DNA of 64,000 nt from positions 271,432 to 335,431 of the forward strand of contig NZ_JAJJWI010000002.1 in the NCBI RefSeq assembly GCF_020907275.1. The letters are read 5' to 3'. This document shows, one piece after another, positions 55,201-62,113 of this stretch (position 1 is its first letter; each line of letters begins with the position of its first letter). This DNA comes from Pontibacter silvestris (GTDB lineage Bacteria > Bacteroidota > Bacteroidia > Cytophagales > Hymenobacteraceae). Under the pieces are notes generated by a model. It ran no database searches and had not been told where the DNA came from. It worked only from the letters and a program-made list of their open reading frames with translations. Position numbers and translations under genes: made by a program.

Positions 55201-56587
55201 GATACACAATTAGGATAATGATCATACCAAAAGCTGCTGAGTTCATGATTTTGGAGGCAGCACTTTCTACTTCCAGATCCATCTCCCGCTGTGTAAGTTT
55301 GCGAAGCGGCGAGTCCATGTTCTTTATCACAATGAAATGAAGCACACTTTCTACAATGATGACGGCACCATCTACAATTAAACCAAAATCTATGGCCCCT
55401 AGGCTCATTAGGTTACCAGAGACTCCAAAGAGATTCATTAAGCTGATAGCAAACAACATCGCAAGTGGAATAACTGAAGCTACCACCAGTCCTGCACGAA
55501 GATTACCAAGCAGCAGCACAAGTACAAAGATTACAATTAGGCCTCCTTCTATCAGATTTTTAGCCACTGTGTTTACAGCACGTCCTACCAGTTCACTTCT
55601 GTCCAGGTAAGCGTCAATAATCAAGCCTTCGGGTAAAGTCTCCTGCACTTCTGCCACACGAGCTTTTACATTATCAATTACTTCTGAAGAGTTTGCCCCT
55701 TTGTACATCAGTACAATGCCACCTACTACCTCCCCTTCTGTGTTTCGTGTTAGCGCTCCATACCGTACTGGATGGCCGTATTGTACGGATGCTACGTCAC
55801 TAACCAGCACTGGTAAGCCCTGGCTATTCTTAACCACAACTTTCTCAATATCCTCCAGACTGTTTACCATGCCCAAGCCACGGATAAAGAAAGCGCTTTG
55901 GTTCTTCTCAATATAAGCAGCACCTGTATTTTCGCTGTTCACACTGATGGCATCCAGTATGTCAGGCACTGTAAGGTTCAGGCTGCGGAGCCTGTCCGGG
56001 TTAAGCGCAACTTCATATTCTTTCAAATAGCCTCCAAAGCTACTTACATCGGCTACGCCCTTAATGCCCAGCAATTGCCGCCGCACAATCCAGTCCTGAA
56101 TGGTACGCAATTCCATTGCATCGTACTTCTTAGGGCTATTCGAATCTGCATGTAAGGTGTACTGATAAATCTCGCCCAGACCTGTTGTTACCGGTGCCAT
56201 TTCGGGTGTGCCAACTCCTGCCGGTATATCTTCAGCAGCTTCGTCAATACGTTCTTTAATCATTTGACGGGCCAGGTAAATATCTACATCGTCTTCAAAA
56301 ACAACAGTAATTACAGATAGTCCAAACCTGGACACAGATCGTAACTCGACCATGTCGGGCACATTGGCCAGGGCAATTTCGATGGGTGTGGTGATAAAGC
56401 GTTCTACCTCCTGCGCCGCCAGCGTAGGAGAAGATGTTACCACCTGTACCTGGTTATTGGTGATATCTGGATTAGCATCAATCGGCAGCTTTGTCAGGTT
56501 GTAAATACCTACTGCAACTAACACCACCACCATCAGCCCAATAACCAGTTTATTATGGATAGAAAAACTGATAATCTTCTGAAACAT
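52205..56587 (-). CDS. CzcA/CusA-type metal efflux pump fused to a TolC-like channel
   Basis: The ATG at 56585-56587 gives 1460 residues starting MFQKIISFSIHNKLVIGLMV; an upstream TTG adds a non-conserved leader. Residues 1 to about 1040 are a complete HME-RND pump with DANPDITNNQVQV and the metal-class signature DFGLIVDGAVIIVE. A hydrophobic, signal-like segment follows (about 1044-1066, TFILLVLSTTISFAGKAQAQ). Then comes a TolC-like outer-membrane factor (about 1067-1460, LNLQEALKYAQEHNQSLKAA). I know this fusion as a recurrent Bacteroidota form. The internal segment may be a cleavage site that yields two proteins. Metal specificity is not determinable here. Confidence 0.93.
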   Translation of the reverse strand: MFQKIISFSIHNKLVIGLMVVVLVAVGIYNLTKLPIDANPDITNNQVQVVTSSPTLAAQEVERFITTPIEIALANVPDMVELRSVSRFGLSVITVVFEDDVDIYLARQMIKERIDEAAEDIPAGVGTPEMAPVTTGLGEIYQYTLHADSNSPKKYDAMELRTIQDWIVRRQLLGIKGVADVSSFGGYLKEYEVALNPDRLRSLNLTVPDILDAISVNSENTGAAYIEKNQSAFFIRGLGMVNSLEDIEKVVVKNSQGLPVLVSDVASVQYGHPVRYGALTRNTEGEVVGGIVLMYKGANSSEVIDNVKARVAEVQETLPEGLIIDAYLDRSELVGRAVNTVAKNLIEGGLIVIFVLVLLLGNLRAGLVVASVIPLAMLFAISLMNLFGVSGNLMSLGAIDFGLIVDGAVIIVESVLHFIVIKNMDSPLRKLTQREMDLEVESAASKIMNSAAFGMIIILIVYLPILALVGIEGKMFKPMAQTVSFAILGAFILSLTYVPMVSTLLLSKKTKHKRNISDKIMDRLMHWYQPVIRFALHSKAVVLGIAMALLATSLFVFSSLGGEFIPSLDEGDFAMDLRLVPGASLEQTIKTTTKVSEILQRDFPEVDEVIGKIGTAEIPTDPMPIEAADVMILLKDKDEWTSASTKEELASRMDAALRVIPGVNYGFQQPMQLRFNELITGARQDVAIKIFGEDLDKLTDLANQAEKIIKPVAGVQDIFVEEVTGLPQIVVDYNRSRLAQYGLQVSDINTLLRTAFAGQAAGAVYEGDRKFDLVVRLQQERRASLSDLENLYLSLPNGGQIPLQQVADIRFEDGPMQISREEGRRRITVGFNVRDRDIESVVSEVKVLLADKLNMPAGYYTTYGGQFENLVNAKERLQVAVPIALLLILMLLYFTFKSVKQSLLIFSAIPLAAIGGVFALWLRDMPFSISAGVGFIALFGVAVLNGIVLIGYFNQLKREGVEDVYERVIKGTTIRLRPVLMTASVAALGFLPMALSSSAGAEVQKPLATVVIGGLVTSTMLTLVVLPVLYFIFTSREEKKLKPVYVKTFILLVLSTTISFAGKAQAQGEPQVLNLQEALKYAQEHNQSLKAASLEAERQRTLKHAAIDLPKTNLSYSRGQINTVETDEYIAVSQQFAFPTVYAQQAKLAGAQANRAELRQQVVQRQLTRDVKLAFETLQHLHALQKLLLAHDSLYSRFERAAVLRQETGETGALERATAETKRLSLRAELARVKADTRIAENKLKQLIHAPEGAVAFAVEDPVHYSFTLTTDSTVASQLIKDLLYTDVHIAAHQAKLEHARLMPDLSVGYFNQTFIGESPVGEPGRLYGYSDRFTGVEAGIAIPLWFGAQKSRIKAAELNNEAARSQAEAQQQALQTELQNAVQQFQKEADMLQYYEQGALQQAAQLEKAADLSFRLGEVDYIAYVQAMEQAYQLRSEHLNSLLNYNQSIINLQFLSGAE

Positions 56588-56871
56588 GAATAATAACTTA
56601 AAAAGGAATAAATAAACCAGCTTCTCTCTTGGCAAAACCTTATAAAAGGCAATTACCAAGGGAGAAAAGTATTGCTATTGCCTTGAATTCTGTTACCTGT
56701 GCTTTATTGCAGAGTAATGGTCTGTAATTTATAAGAATGAACTGCCAGCTTGATCTCGGAGAACAAAGCTTATTAAAAAAACCTTTTACAATGATGGAAA
56801 CTATTGTTATAACATGGCAAAATATCCTGTATTAATGAGATACAGGTAGAGAATTGAAGGCAATTGTAAAC

Positions 56872-57198
56872 TTAAGCTACTTGTCGGGGAGGGTTCCAGA
56901 TAGAAGAGGTGAAGTGCTTTTCGTTAGGAACAATAAAGAAAAGCGGATAGGTTTCGGGCTGTTCTATAGGTTTACGAAAGACAATGAGCTCAGGCTCTAC
57001 GGCAATAGTAAAAATAGCGCAGCAGCCACAACCGCAAAATATTGGGCATGTGTTTTCATGAAAAGGGCTTTGGCCAGTAGACTGTGCCGCATCATATACA
57101 TTAGGATGATGCTCATGCTTGTCCAATATCTGGTCAGTACAAGGCAAGCAAGACATCCATAGCAAATAAAGGGCAAAATATGTCGCCAGGCTTTTCAT
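56872..57198 (-). CDS. Small Cys-rich exported protein next to the metal pump (DUF6660-like)
   Basis: A 108-residue protein with a signal peptide (MKSLATYFALYLLWMSCLPC). The mature part has ILDKHEHHPN and a compact cluster CPIFCGCGCC (residues 50-59), then a region rich in Pro and aromatic residues. I recall similar proteins upstream of czc/cus operons in Bacteroidota, grouped as DUF6660, but no function. The Cys and His cluster suggests metal binding or sensing in the periplasm. It lies 284 bp before the pump gene on the same strand. Confidence 0.8.
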   Translation of the reverse strand: MKSLATYFALYLLWMSCLPCTDQILDKHEHHPNVYDAAQSTGQSPFHENTCPIFCGCGCCAIFTIAVEPELIVFRKPIEQPETYPLFFIVPNEKHFTSSIWNPPRQVA

Positions 57199-57203
57199 TA
57201 TAG

Positions 57204-57211
57204 CAAAGATA
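57204..57211 (-). promoter_or_regulatory. Candidate promoter of the Cys-rich protein gene
   Basis: TATCTTTG on the minus strand matches TAnnTTTG, with TTTTG 22 bp further upstream as a -33-like box. The box ends only 5 bp before the ATG, so the transcript would be nearly leaderless, or this is a chance match. Confidence 0.4.
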
Positions 57212-57458
57212 AAACACCTTTAACTATATCTGGCAAAAGGAATGTAATTCAGAATAATTCTAAAATTAAGCTAATATCCATCTTGATAATCAATATCATA
57301 CATACTTAATAAAGATTTATCCGAAAAATTAAACATATTTATAGCTTCTCAGGCAACCTCCTCTCTAGCGTTTGCATCTAGAGATTAAAGAGCTGTAGTA
57401 AGCTCCTGAACAATTGATGAATAAAGCTGATACATAATTTGATAAACAATTACCTTAC

Positions 57459-57992
57459 GTGACTGAAGCGGAATTGATAGCAGGATGCCAGAATGGCGAA
57501 AGTAAAGCGCAGAAGTATCTGTATGAACGCTTTGCCTCTCCTATGTATGGTGTTTGCTTGCGCTACCTCAAAAACCAGATGGATGCGGAGGAAGCGCTGC
57601 TAAATGGATTTATGAAGATTTACCAAAACATTAATCGTTTCGAGGCCAAAGGTAGCTTTGAAGGTTGGGTTCGCCGCATCATGGTAAACGAGGCCCTGGC
57701 TTTTCTTAGAAAGAAAGAACCTTTGCACATGGCTATAGAAGATAATACTGTGCAGGTAGCCTCTGTGGGGGGAGCCGATCATGACATTGCAGAAGGCGAA
57801 CTTCTGGAACTGCTCCGGATACTGCCAGCCGGATACAGGGCTGTTTTTAATCTTTATGCCATTGAAGGATATTCTCATAAAGAAATTGCTGACATGCTCA
57901 GCATCACAGAAGGGACATCAAAATCGCAGCTAAGCAAAGCTCGCACAATGTTGCAGCGCCGGCTTACAGGGCAAAAGGCGATAATTGTTTAA
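57459..57992 (+). CDS. ECF-type RNA polymerase sigma factor
   Basis: A 177-residue sigma-70 protein with a GTG start (57459-57461). Region 2 is KYLYERFASPMYGVCLRYLK and AEEALLNGFMKIYQNINRF. Region 4 is LPAGYRAVFNLYAIEGYSHK and EIADMLSITEGTSKSQLSKAR. A spacer at about 85-110 separates them. It should direct transcription of a small regulon, probably including its own operon. The next gene, 21 bp downstream, has the layout of an anti-sigma factor. Confidence 0.94.
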   Translation: MTEAELIAGCQNGESKAQKYLYERFASPMYGVCLRYLKNQMDAEEALLNGFMKIYQNINRFEAKGSFEGWVRRIMVNEALAFLRKKEPLHMAIEDNTVQVASVGGADHDIAEGELLELLRILPAGYRAVFNLYAIEGYSHKEIADMLSITEGTSKSQLSKARTMLQRRLTGQKAIIV

Positions 57993-58013
57993 ATAAAAGG
58001 ATTAAAAAAAGAA

Positions 58014-58892
58014 ATGAAACCAGAAGACATAGATAAACTTTTTAAGGACCGCTTAGATAATACGACTCCTACTCCACCCGCAGATCTTTGGAGCCGCCTG
58101 CAGGAACGCATAGAAGCAGAAATGCCTCAGCAGGACCAGCCTGTAATGCTGGTGGAGCCTAAAGATGAGAAACGCAGCTTTATGTGGCTTTATTCTTCTA
58201 TAGCTGCTGCTATATCATTGGTTTTAACAGTTGGGGTCGTGTTCTACAATGTAAAAACAACACCAGAGGTAGGCAGTACATTAGCTAAGAAAGAGCAGAA
58301 ACAGGATCTTACAGAAACTCCTGTTGTAAAGCAGCCTGCGCCCAAAGCTATTGCTCAGGTTAATGTTGAAAGAAAATCTGAAAAAAAAGCTGATACCCAG
58401 GCAACCGATAATGCCAACGCTGCATCTAAGGTTACAGATGAGGTGCTTAACACCAAGGCAATTGCCGAGACCATTACCAGGAAGCCTGTAATTAAAACAA
58501 CACCTGTAACTACAACAACAGATAGTCCAATGGTAAGCGAAACAGCTTTAGCTGCAAGCCTGCCAACTGAAGTTCCTGAAGTTGTAACACCAGATGTAAA
58601 ACCTGTAATGCCTGCCTCTCCTGCCTTTGCGGCTACTACTTCCGACATGAACGCGGAGCCTGTTGAGATCATCATTAAGCGCGCTGTAGCATCTCAAACA
58701 ACTCAGCCAGCAGTAGAAGAAGAGCCAAGTGGCACTGATAAGAAGACAGGGGTGGCTAAAAACATCTTTAAACAAGTAAAAAACCTTGCCAGCGGTGAAC
58801 CTGTGGAATTATCAGAGATAGTTCGTGCAGATAAAATTTCACTGCAAACCCAAATTGGGAAACAGAAAATTTCTAAAGTAATCAATCTCTAA
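58014..58892 (+). CDS. Probable membrane anti-sigma factor
   Basis: A 292-residue protein with one membrane helix (about 59-79, LYSSIAAAISLVLTVGVVFY). The N-terminal 55 residues are cytosolic and acidic (MKPEDIDKLFKDRLDN, LWSRLQERIEAEM), matching the small sigma-binding segment common in Bacteroidota anti-sigma proteins. The remaining 210 residues are periplasmic, low-complexity, and rich in Thr, Ala, Val and Pro. The last 45 form a short conserved-looking tail. The sequence lacks a ZAS zinc motif. The function is inferred from position, 21 bp after the ECF gene, and from topology. Confidence 0.75.
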   Translation: MKPEDIDKLFKDRLDNTTPTPPADLWSRLQERIEAEMPQQDQPVMLVEPKDEKRSFMWLYSSIAAAISLVLTVGVVFYNVKTTPEVGSTLAKKEQKQDLTETPVVKQPAPKAIAQVNVERKSEKKADTQATDNANAASKVTDEVLNTKAIAETITRKPVIKTTPVTTTTDSPMVSETALAASLPTEVPEVVTPDVKPVMPASPAFAATTSDMNAEPVEIIIKRAVASQTTQPAVEEEPSGTDKKTGVAKNIFKQVKNLASGEPVELSEIVRADKISLQTQIGKQKISKVINL

Positions 58893-58905
58893 TTTACTTA
58901 AAACC

Positions 58906-60048
58906 ATGAAACGTATATTACTACTCCTTTCAGCCATTATCATGGCTGCCGTTACAGGTGTGTCTGCCAAAGGCGGACCTACCTTAGGCCAACGCTTCGG
59001 AGACAACAAAGACACCATTGTTGTTAAAATGGCTAACGGCGCTAAAATGACGCTCTACCTTCAGAACAAAGAACAGTTAAAGGCTTTCCAGAACTATAGC
59101 CTGGATTCGCTTATGAGGGTACTAAACAAATATGTTCAGCAGGTAGATAACATGGAAGATACTACAGTAACTTCAGATTCTAAAGAAATGACCGTTATAT
59201 TCAGTCCTTCTGGAGAATCAGGTAATGACACCTCCGAAAAAGTAACTGTTACAGTTCAGGGAACTAACAATCAGGAGGGCGATGTAAGAACCGAGCACCA
59301 TGAAATCCGGCTGAACAAGACTTTTAAGATAGATGTGGAAGTTGAGGAAAATGGCAATGATACTAAAGTCAACGTTAATGTGCCTACAAGGGCTGAAAGA
59401 GACAGTATTCGCATAGCTAACAAGGAAAAGAATTATAAAGCTACGCACACTGGTTTTGACATGGATCTGGGCCTGAATACTTTTGTTAATACGGATGATA
59501 ACCTGGTGCCAGATCTTAAGCCTTTAGGTTCTCGCTATGTAAGTCTTAACTGGCGCTTAAACTCACAGGTTGGTGGCCGTAAAAGCCCTTTTCACGTTGT
59601 GTCTGGTTTAGAGTTCTCTTTCAATAACTATATGTTTGAGCGTAACTATATCGTGGAAGAAATAGATGGAGTTTCTCAGTTTACAAGAGTAGAAGACGTT
59701 GACTTTGAGAAATCAAAACTCACTCACTCTGCTGTAAATATTCCACTGATGGCTGTGCTCCAGTTTAAAAGAGAGAATGGAAAAGATGGCTTTCAAATTG
59801 GTGGTGGTGGTTTTGCAGGCTATCGCTTAGGCACCCATACGAAACAAAAGTACAGACAAGACGGAAAAACCGAGAAAGACAAAACCCGTGACAGCTTTAA
59901 CCTGAATGACTTCCAGTATGGTTTGGAAGGTGTGGTAGGCTATGGAAGCCTGACACTTTTTGCAAAATATAATATGAATGATCTTTTTAAAGATGGCCGT
60001 GGCCCAGAGGCTAATGTTGCTAGTTTTGGTTTTCGTTTGTTCTGGTAA
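58906..60048 (+). CDS. Outer-membrane beta-barrel protein, paralogue 1 (PorT-like)
   Basis: A 380-residue protein with a signal peptide (MKRILLLLSAIIMAAVTGVSAK). Residues 25-165 form a highly acidic periplasmic or surface region (DSKEMTVIFSPSGESGND, EVEENGNDTKVNVNVP). Residues 185-380 are a compact barrel: GLNTFVNTDDN, LGSRYVSLNWRL, SGLEFSFNNYMFE, GGGGFAGYRLGTH, ending GPEANVASFGFRLFW. I assign it to the outer-membrane barrel class by this pattern. It starts 13 bp after the anti-sigma gene, so it is in the same operon. Its barrel closely matches that of the following paralogue. Confidence 0.8.
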   Translation: MKRILLLLSAIIMAAVTGVSAKGGPTLGQRFGDNKDTIVVKMANGAKMTLYLQNKEQLKAFQNYSLDSLMRVLNKYVQQVDNMEDTTVTSDSKEMTVIFSPSGESGNDTSEKVTVTVQGTNNQEGDVRTEHHEIRLNKTFKIDVEVEENGNDTKVNVNVPTRAERDSIRIANKEKNYKATHTGFDMDLGLNTFVNTDDNLVPDLKPLGSRYVSLNWRLNSQVGGRKSPFHVVSGLEFSFNNYMFERNYIVEEIDGVSQFTRVEDVDFEKSKLTHSAVNIPLMAVLQFKRENGKDGFQIGGGGFAGYRLGTHTKQKYRQDGKTEKDKTRDSFNLNDFQYGLEGVVGYGSLTLFAKYNMNDLFKDGRGPEANVASFGFRLFW

Positions 60049-60093
60049 TATCCAATATAATTTAAGGACACCTGCAATCACATAAGACATTAT

Positions 60094-60128
60094 ACAGAGG
60101 CTGTCTCAATACCTGAGACAGCCTCTGT
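60094..60128 (+). terminator. Terminator after the first barrel gene
   Basis: A 15-bp perfect stem (60094-60108 with 60114-60128) is followed by a T-run at 60131-60136. It ends the sigma/anti-sigma/barrel operon. Confidence 0.92.
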
Positions 60129-60136
60129 TCTTTTTT

Positions 60137-60387
60137 AAAACATTGTTAAAGTGAAAAAAAGAGAGTTGAAATCACTGTTCGCCTGCAACTGCCGCTTGGA
60201 AATTAATTTTCAAAAGCAAGCTCTTCTGAAAGATGGTTCTTTGATGGGCAAAAGATATGTAAAGAAGAAGCAACTTGGCATAAGTTAAGAACCTAAGCAG
60301 CGGAAACGAGGTAAAGCTGTCAAAAGGCTGTAGCTGACGATACGTTACCTTTGAAACTAAATCTGAAAAGAACACATATACTTCATC
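60137..60387 (+). promoter_or_regulatory. Leader of the second barrel gene with candidate promoter
   Basis: No gene is visible between the terminator and the second barrel. TACCTTTG at 60346-60353 matches TAnnTTTG and lies 34 bp before the ATG. No clear -33 box was found. The paralogue therefore seems to have its own promoter. Confidence 0.5.
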
Positions 60388-61299
60388 ATGAAACAAAAAG
60401 TATTACTCATTGCAGCTGCTCTTATGGCTACCACTACTGGTGTGTTTGCGCAAAATAATCTTATAGGTAGCAAGGCCTCAAATCAGGAGTGGATAAAAGT
60501 AGAAAGTAGCAGTTTAAACTTAGCAGGCACCGAAACTGTAGTTGCTCTGAATCCATCTGAAGCACGAGGAAGTAGAGCCGCCAATAAAGAGGGTAAAGCT
60601 GAAATGGTTGTCAGGCAGCCATTAACTAAGGCAGCTTCATTAAAAAGTTTCAGACACCACGAAGAAGGGTTTTACAGTGGTACTTCACTGTTTAGATTTG
60701 GTATTGATATAGGTTTAAACCGTTTCTTAAATACGGATGATGCTGGGTCTGCCCCTGATTTAAAAACATTCGGCTCACGCTATGTCAGTTTAAACTGGTC
60801 TCCTAATTTTCAAATAGGTGGTATCACAAGCCCATTCTACCTGATATCCGGTCTGGAGTTTTCCTTCAACAACTATATGTTTGATGACAATGTCGTTGTT
60901 CAGGATGTAAACAATGTTACGGAATTCACACAAGTAGAAAGTGTTAACCTGGATAAATCAAAACTCAGCCAGTCAGCAATAAACATACCGTTGATAGCTA
61001 TGCTGAACTTTAAGCGTGCAGATGGCAGCAATGGGTTTAAGGTTGGTGCCGGTGGTTTTGCCGGTTATCGTTTAGGTAGCCATTCCAAGCTAAAGTATGA
61101 CGAAAATAGCAGCACCGTAAAGCTTAAAATCAGAGATAACTACAACCTTACGGACTTTCAGTATGGGCTTAAGGGAGTAATTGGCTATGGAGCTATAAAC
61201 TTTTTTGTGAAATATAATATGAATGAGCTTTTCAGGGATGAAGACCGAGGGCCGGAGGCAAATGTGATCAGCTTTGGCCTTAACTTCTTATCATATTAG
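60388..61299 (+). CDS. Outer-membrane beta-barrel protein, paralogue 2 (PorT-like)
   Basis: A 303-residue protein with a signal peptide (MKQKVLLIAAALMATTTGVFAQ). Residues 25-90 are a basic, unrelated linker (ARGSRAANKEGKAEMVVRQP). The last 195 residues repeat the barrel of paralogue 1: IDIGLNRFLNTDD, GSRYVSLNWSPN, SGLEFSFNNYMFD, GAGGFAGYRLGSH, DFQYGLKGVIGYG. The paralogue lacks the long acidic N-terminal region. It is ended by a hairpin, so it forms a single-gene unit. Confidence 0.8.
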   Translation: MKQKVLLIAAALMATTTGVFAQNNLIGSKASNQEWIKVESSSLNLAGTETVVALNPSEARGSRAANKEGKAEMVVRQPLTKAASLKSFRHHEEGFYSGTSLFRFGIDIGLNRFLNTDDAGSAPDLKTFGSRYVSLNWSPNFQIGGITSPFYLISGLEFSFNNYMFDDNVVVQDVNNVTEFTQVESVNLDKSKLSQSAINIPLIAMLNFKRADGSNGFKVGAGGFAGYRLGSHSKLKYDENSSTVKLKIRDNYNLTDFQYGLKGVIGYGAINFFVKYNMNELFRDEDRGPEANVISFGLNFLSY

Positions 61300-61312
61300 A
61301 TTTATAATCCAT

Positions 61313-61352
61313 CAAAGGAGAGGCTATCTTGTTTTAGGCAGTCTCTCCTTTG
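61313..61352. terminator. Bidirectional hairpin between barrel 2 and the methyltransferase gene
   Basis: A 10-bp stem (61313-61322 with 61343-61352) around a 20-nt loop lies between convergent stop codons. It is 4 bp from the methyltransferase stop. Confidence 0.7.
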
Positions 61353-61356
61353 TACT

Positions 61357-62100
61357 CTACCCTCTGCGAAAGTTGTCCATAATTATAGCCGTTGCCGTAG
61401 CCACATTTAAGGACTCTGCTTGCCCAAAGGCCGGGATCTTAATCAATGTATTTACTTGTTCCGCTACTTCTTTTCTTATACCATTTGCTTCATTCCCTAA
61501 TACCACAATACCTTCAGGCTTAAGCTGCATAGCATGAATGTTATTCCCATTAAGGGCCGCTCCATAGACTTTATGGGTAGCTGTTTGCTGTTGCAACCAT
61601 GGTGGCAGGTCTAGGTAATGTACATTTACCCGCGTAAAAGAACCCATGGTAGCTGAAATTACTTTAGGATTATAAAAATCTGCACAAGTTTCTGAGCAAA
61701 CCACCGTTGTAATGCCATACCAGTCTGCAATACGAATGATGGTGCCAAGGTTACCCGGGTCCCTGATATCATCCAGAGCAATAATAAGGTCAGTAGGTAC
61801 AACATGTAGAGGAGGAAGGTGACTCATGCTTGCTACTGCCAGTGCAGCATTATTACTGGCAAATGTACCTGCTTTAACTAGTTCCTGCTCTGTAACCACT
61901 TCATAAGAAGAACCTTTACGTAAAGCTGCGGTGTTATCCTTCTGGAACGTCTCTGTTATGAATAAATGCTGTATCTCAAAATTTGAGTGAAGCAATTCAA
62001 GTACACTTTTTGCGCCCTCAACAACAAAGGCTTGGTGTTGGTTGCGGTATTTTTTTACTTGCAACGAGTTTATATATTTCTGAACTGCTTTTGATAACAT
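61357..62100 (-). CDS. TrmH/SpoU-family RNA 2'-O-methyltransferase
   Basis: A 247-residue SPOUT enzyme. Residues 1-90 form a substrate-binding L7Ae-like domain (MLSKAVQKYINSLQVKKYRN, FVVEGAKSVLELL). The catalytic domain has motif 1 ALDDIRDPGNLGTIIRIADW, motif 2 GIVVLGNEANGIRKE and motif 3 IPAFGQAESLNVATATAI. It methylates a ribose in rRNA or tRNA with SAM; the target base is not clear, and rlmB or trmH-like labels are equally possible. The gene diverges from tamL with only 13 bp between start codons. Confidence 0.93.
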   Translation of the reverse strand: MLSKAVQKYINSLQVKKYRNQHQAFVVEGAKSVLELLHSNFEIQHLFITETFQKDNTAALRKGSSYEVVTEQELVKAGTFASNNAALAVASMSHLPPLHVVPTDLIIALDDIRDPGNLGTIIRIADWYGITTVVCSETCADFYNPKVISATMGSFTRVNVHYLDLPPWLQQQTATHKVYGAALNGNNIHAMQLKPEGIVVLGNEANGIRKEVAEQVNTLIKIPAFGQAESLNVATATAIIMDNFRRG

Positions 62101-62113
62101 AGCCGATTAACGT

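Noticed and set aside
56854..57162. 102-residue plus-strand open frame over the Cys-rich protein gene
   Set aside because: The minus-strand frame has a signal peptide and a CPIFCGCGCC cluster; the plus frame has no features.
44816..57198. Efflux island as a recently acquired mobile element
   Set aside because: No integrase, transposase, tRNA junction or clear composition shift was seen; the only flanking repeat is the 46-bp element that ends in a terminator.
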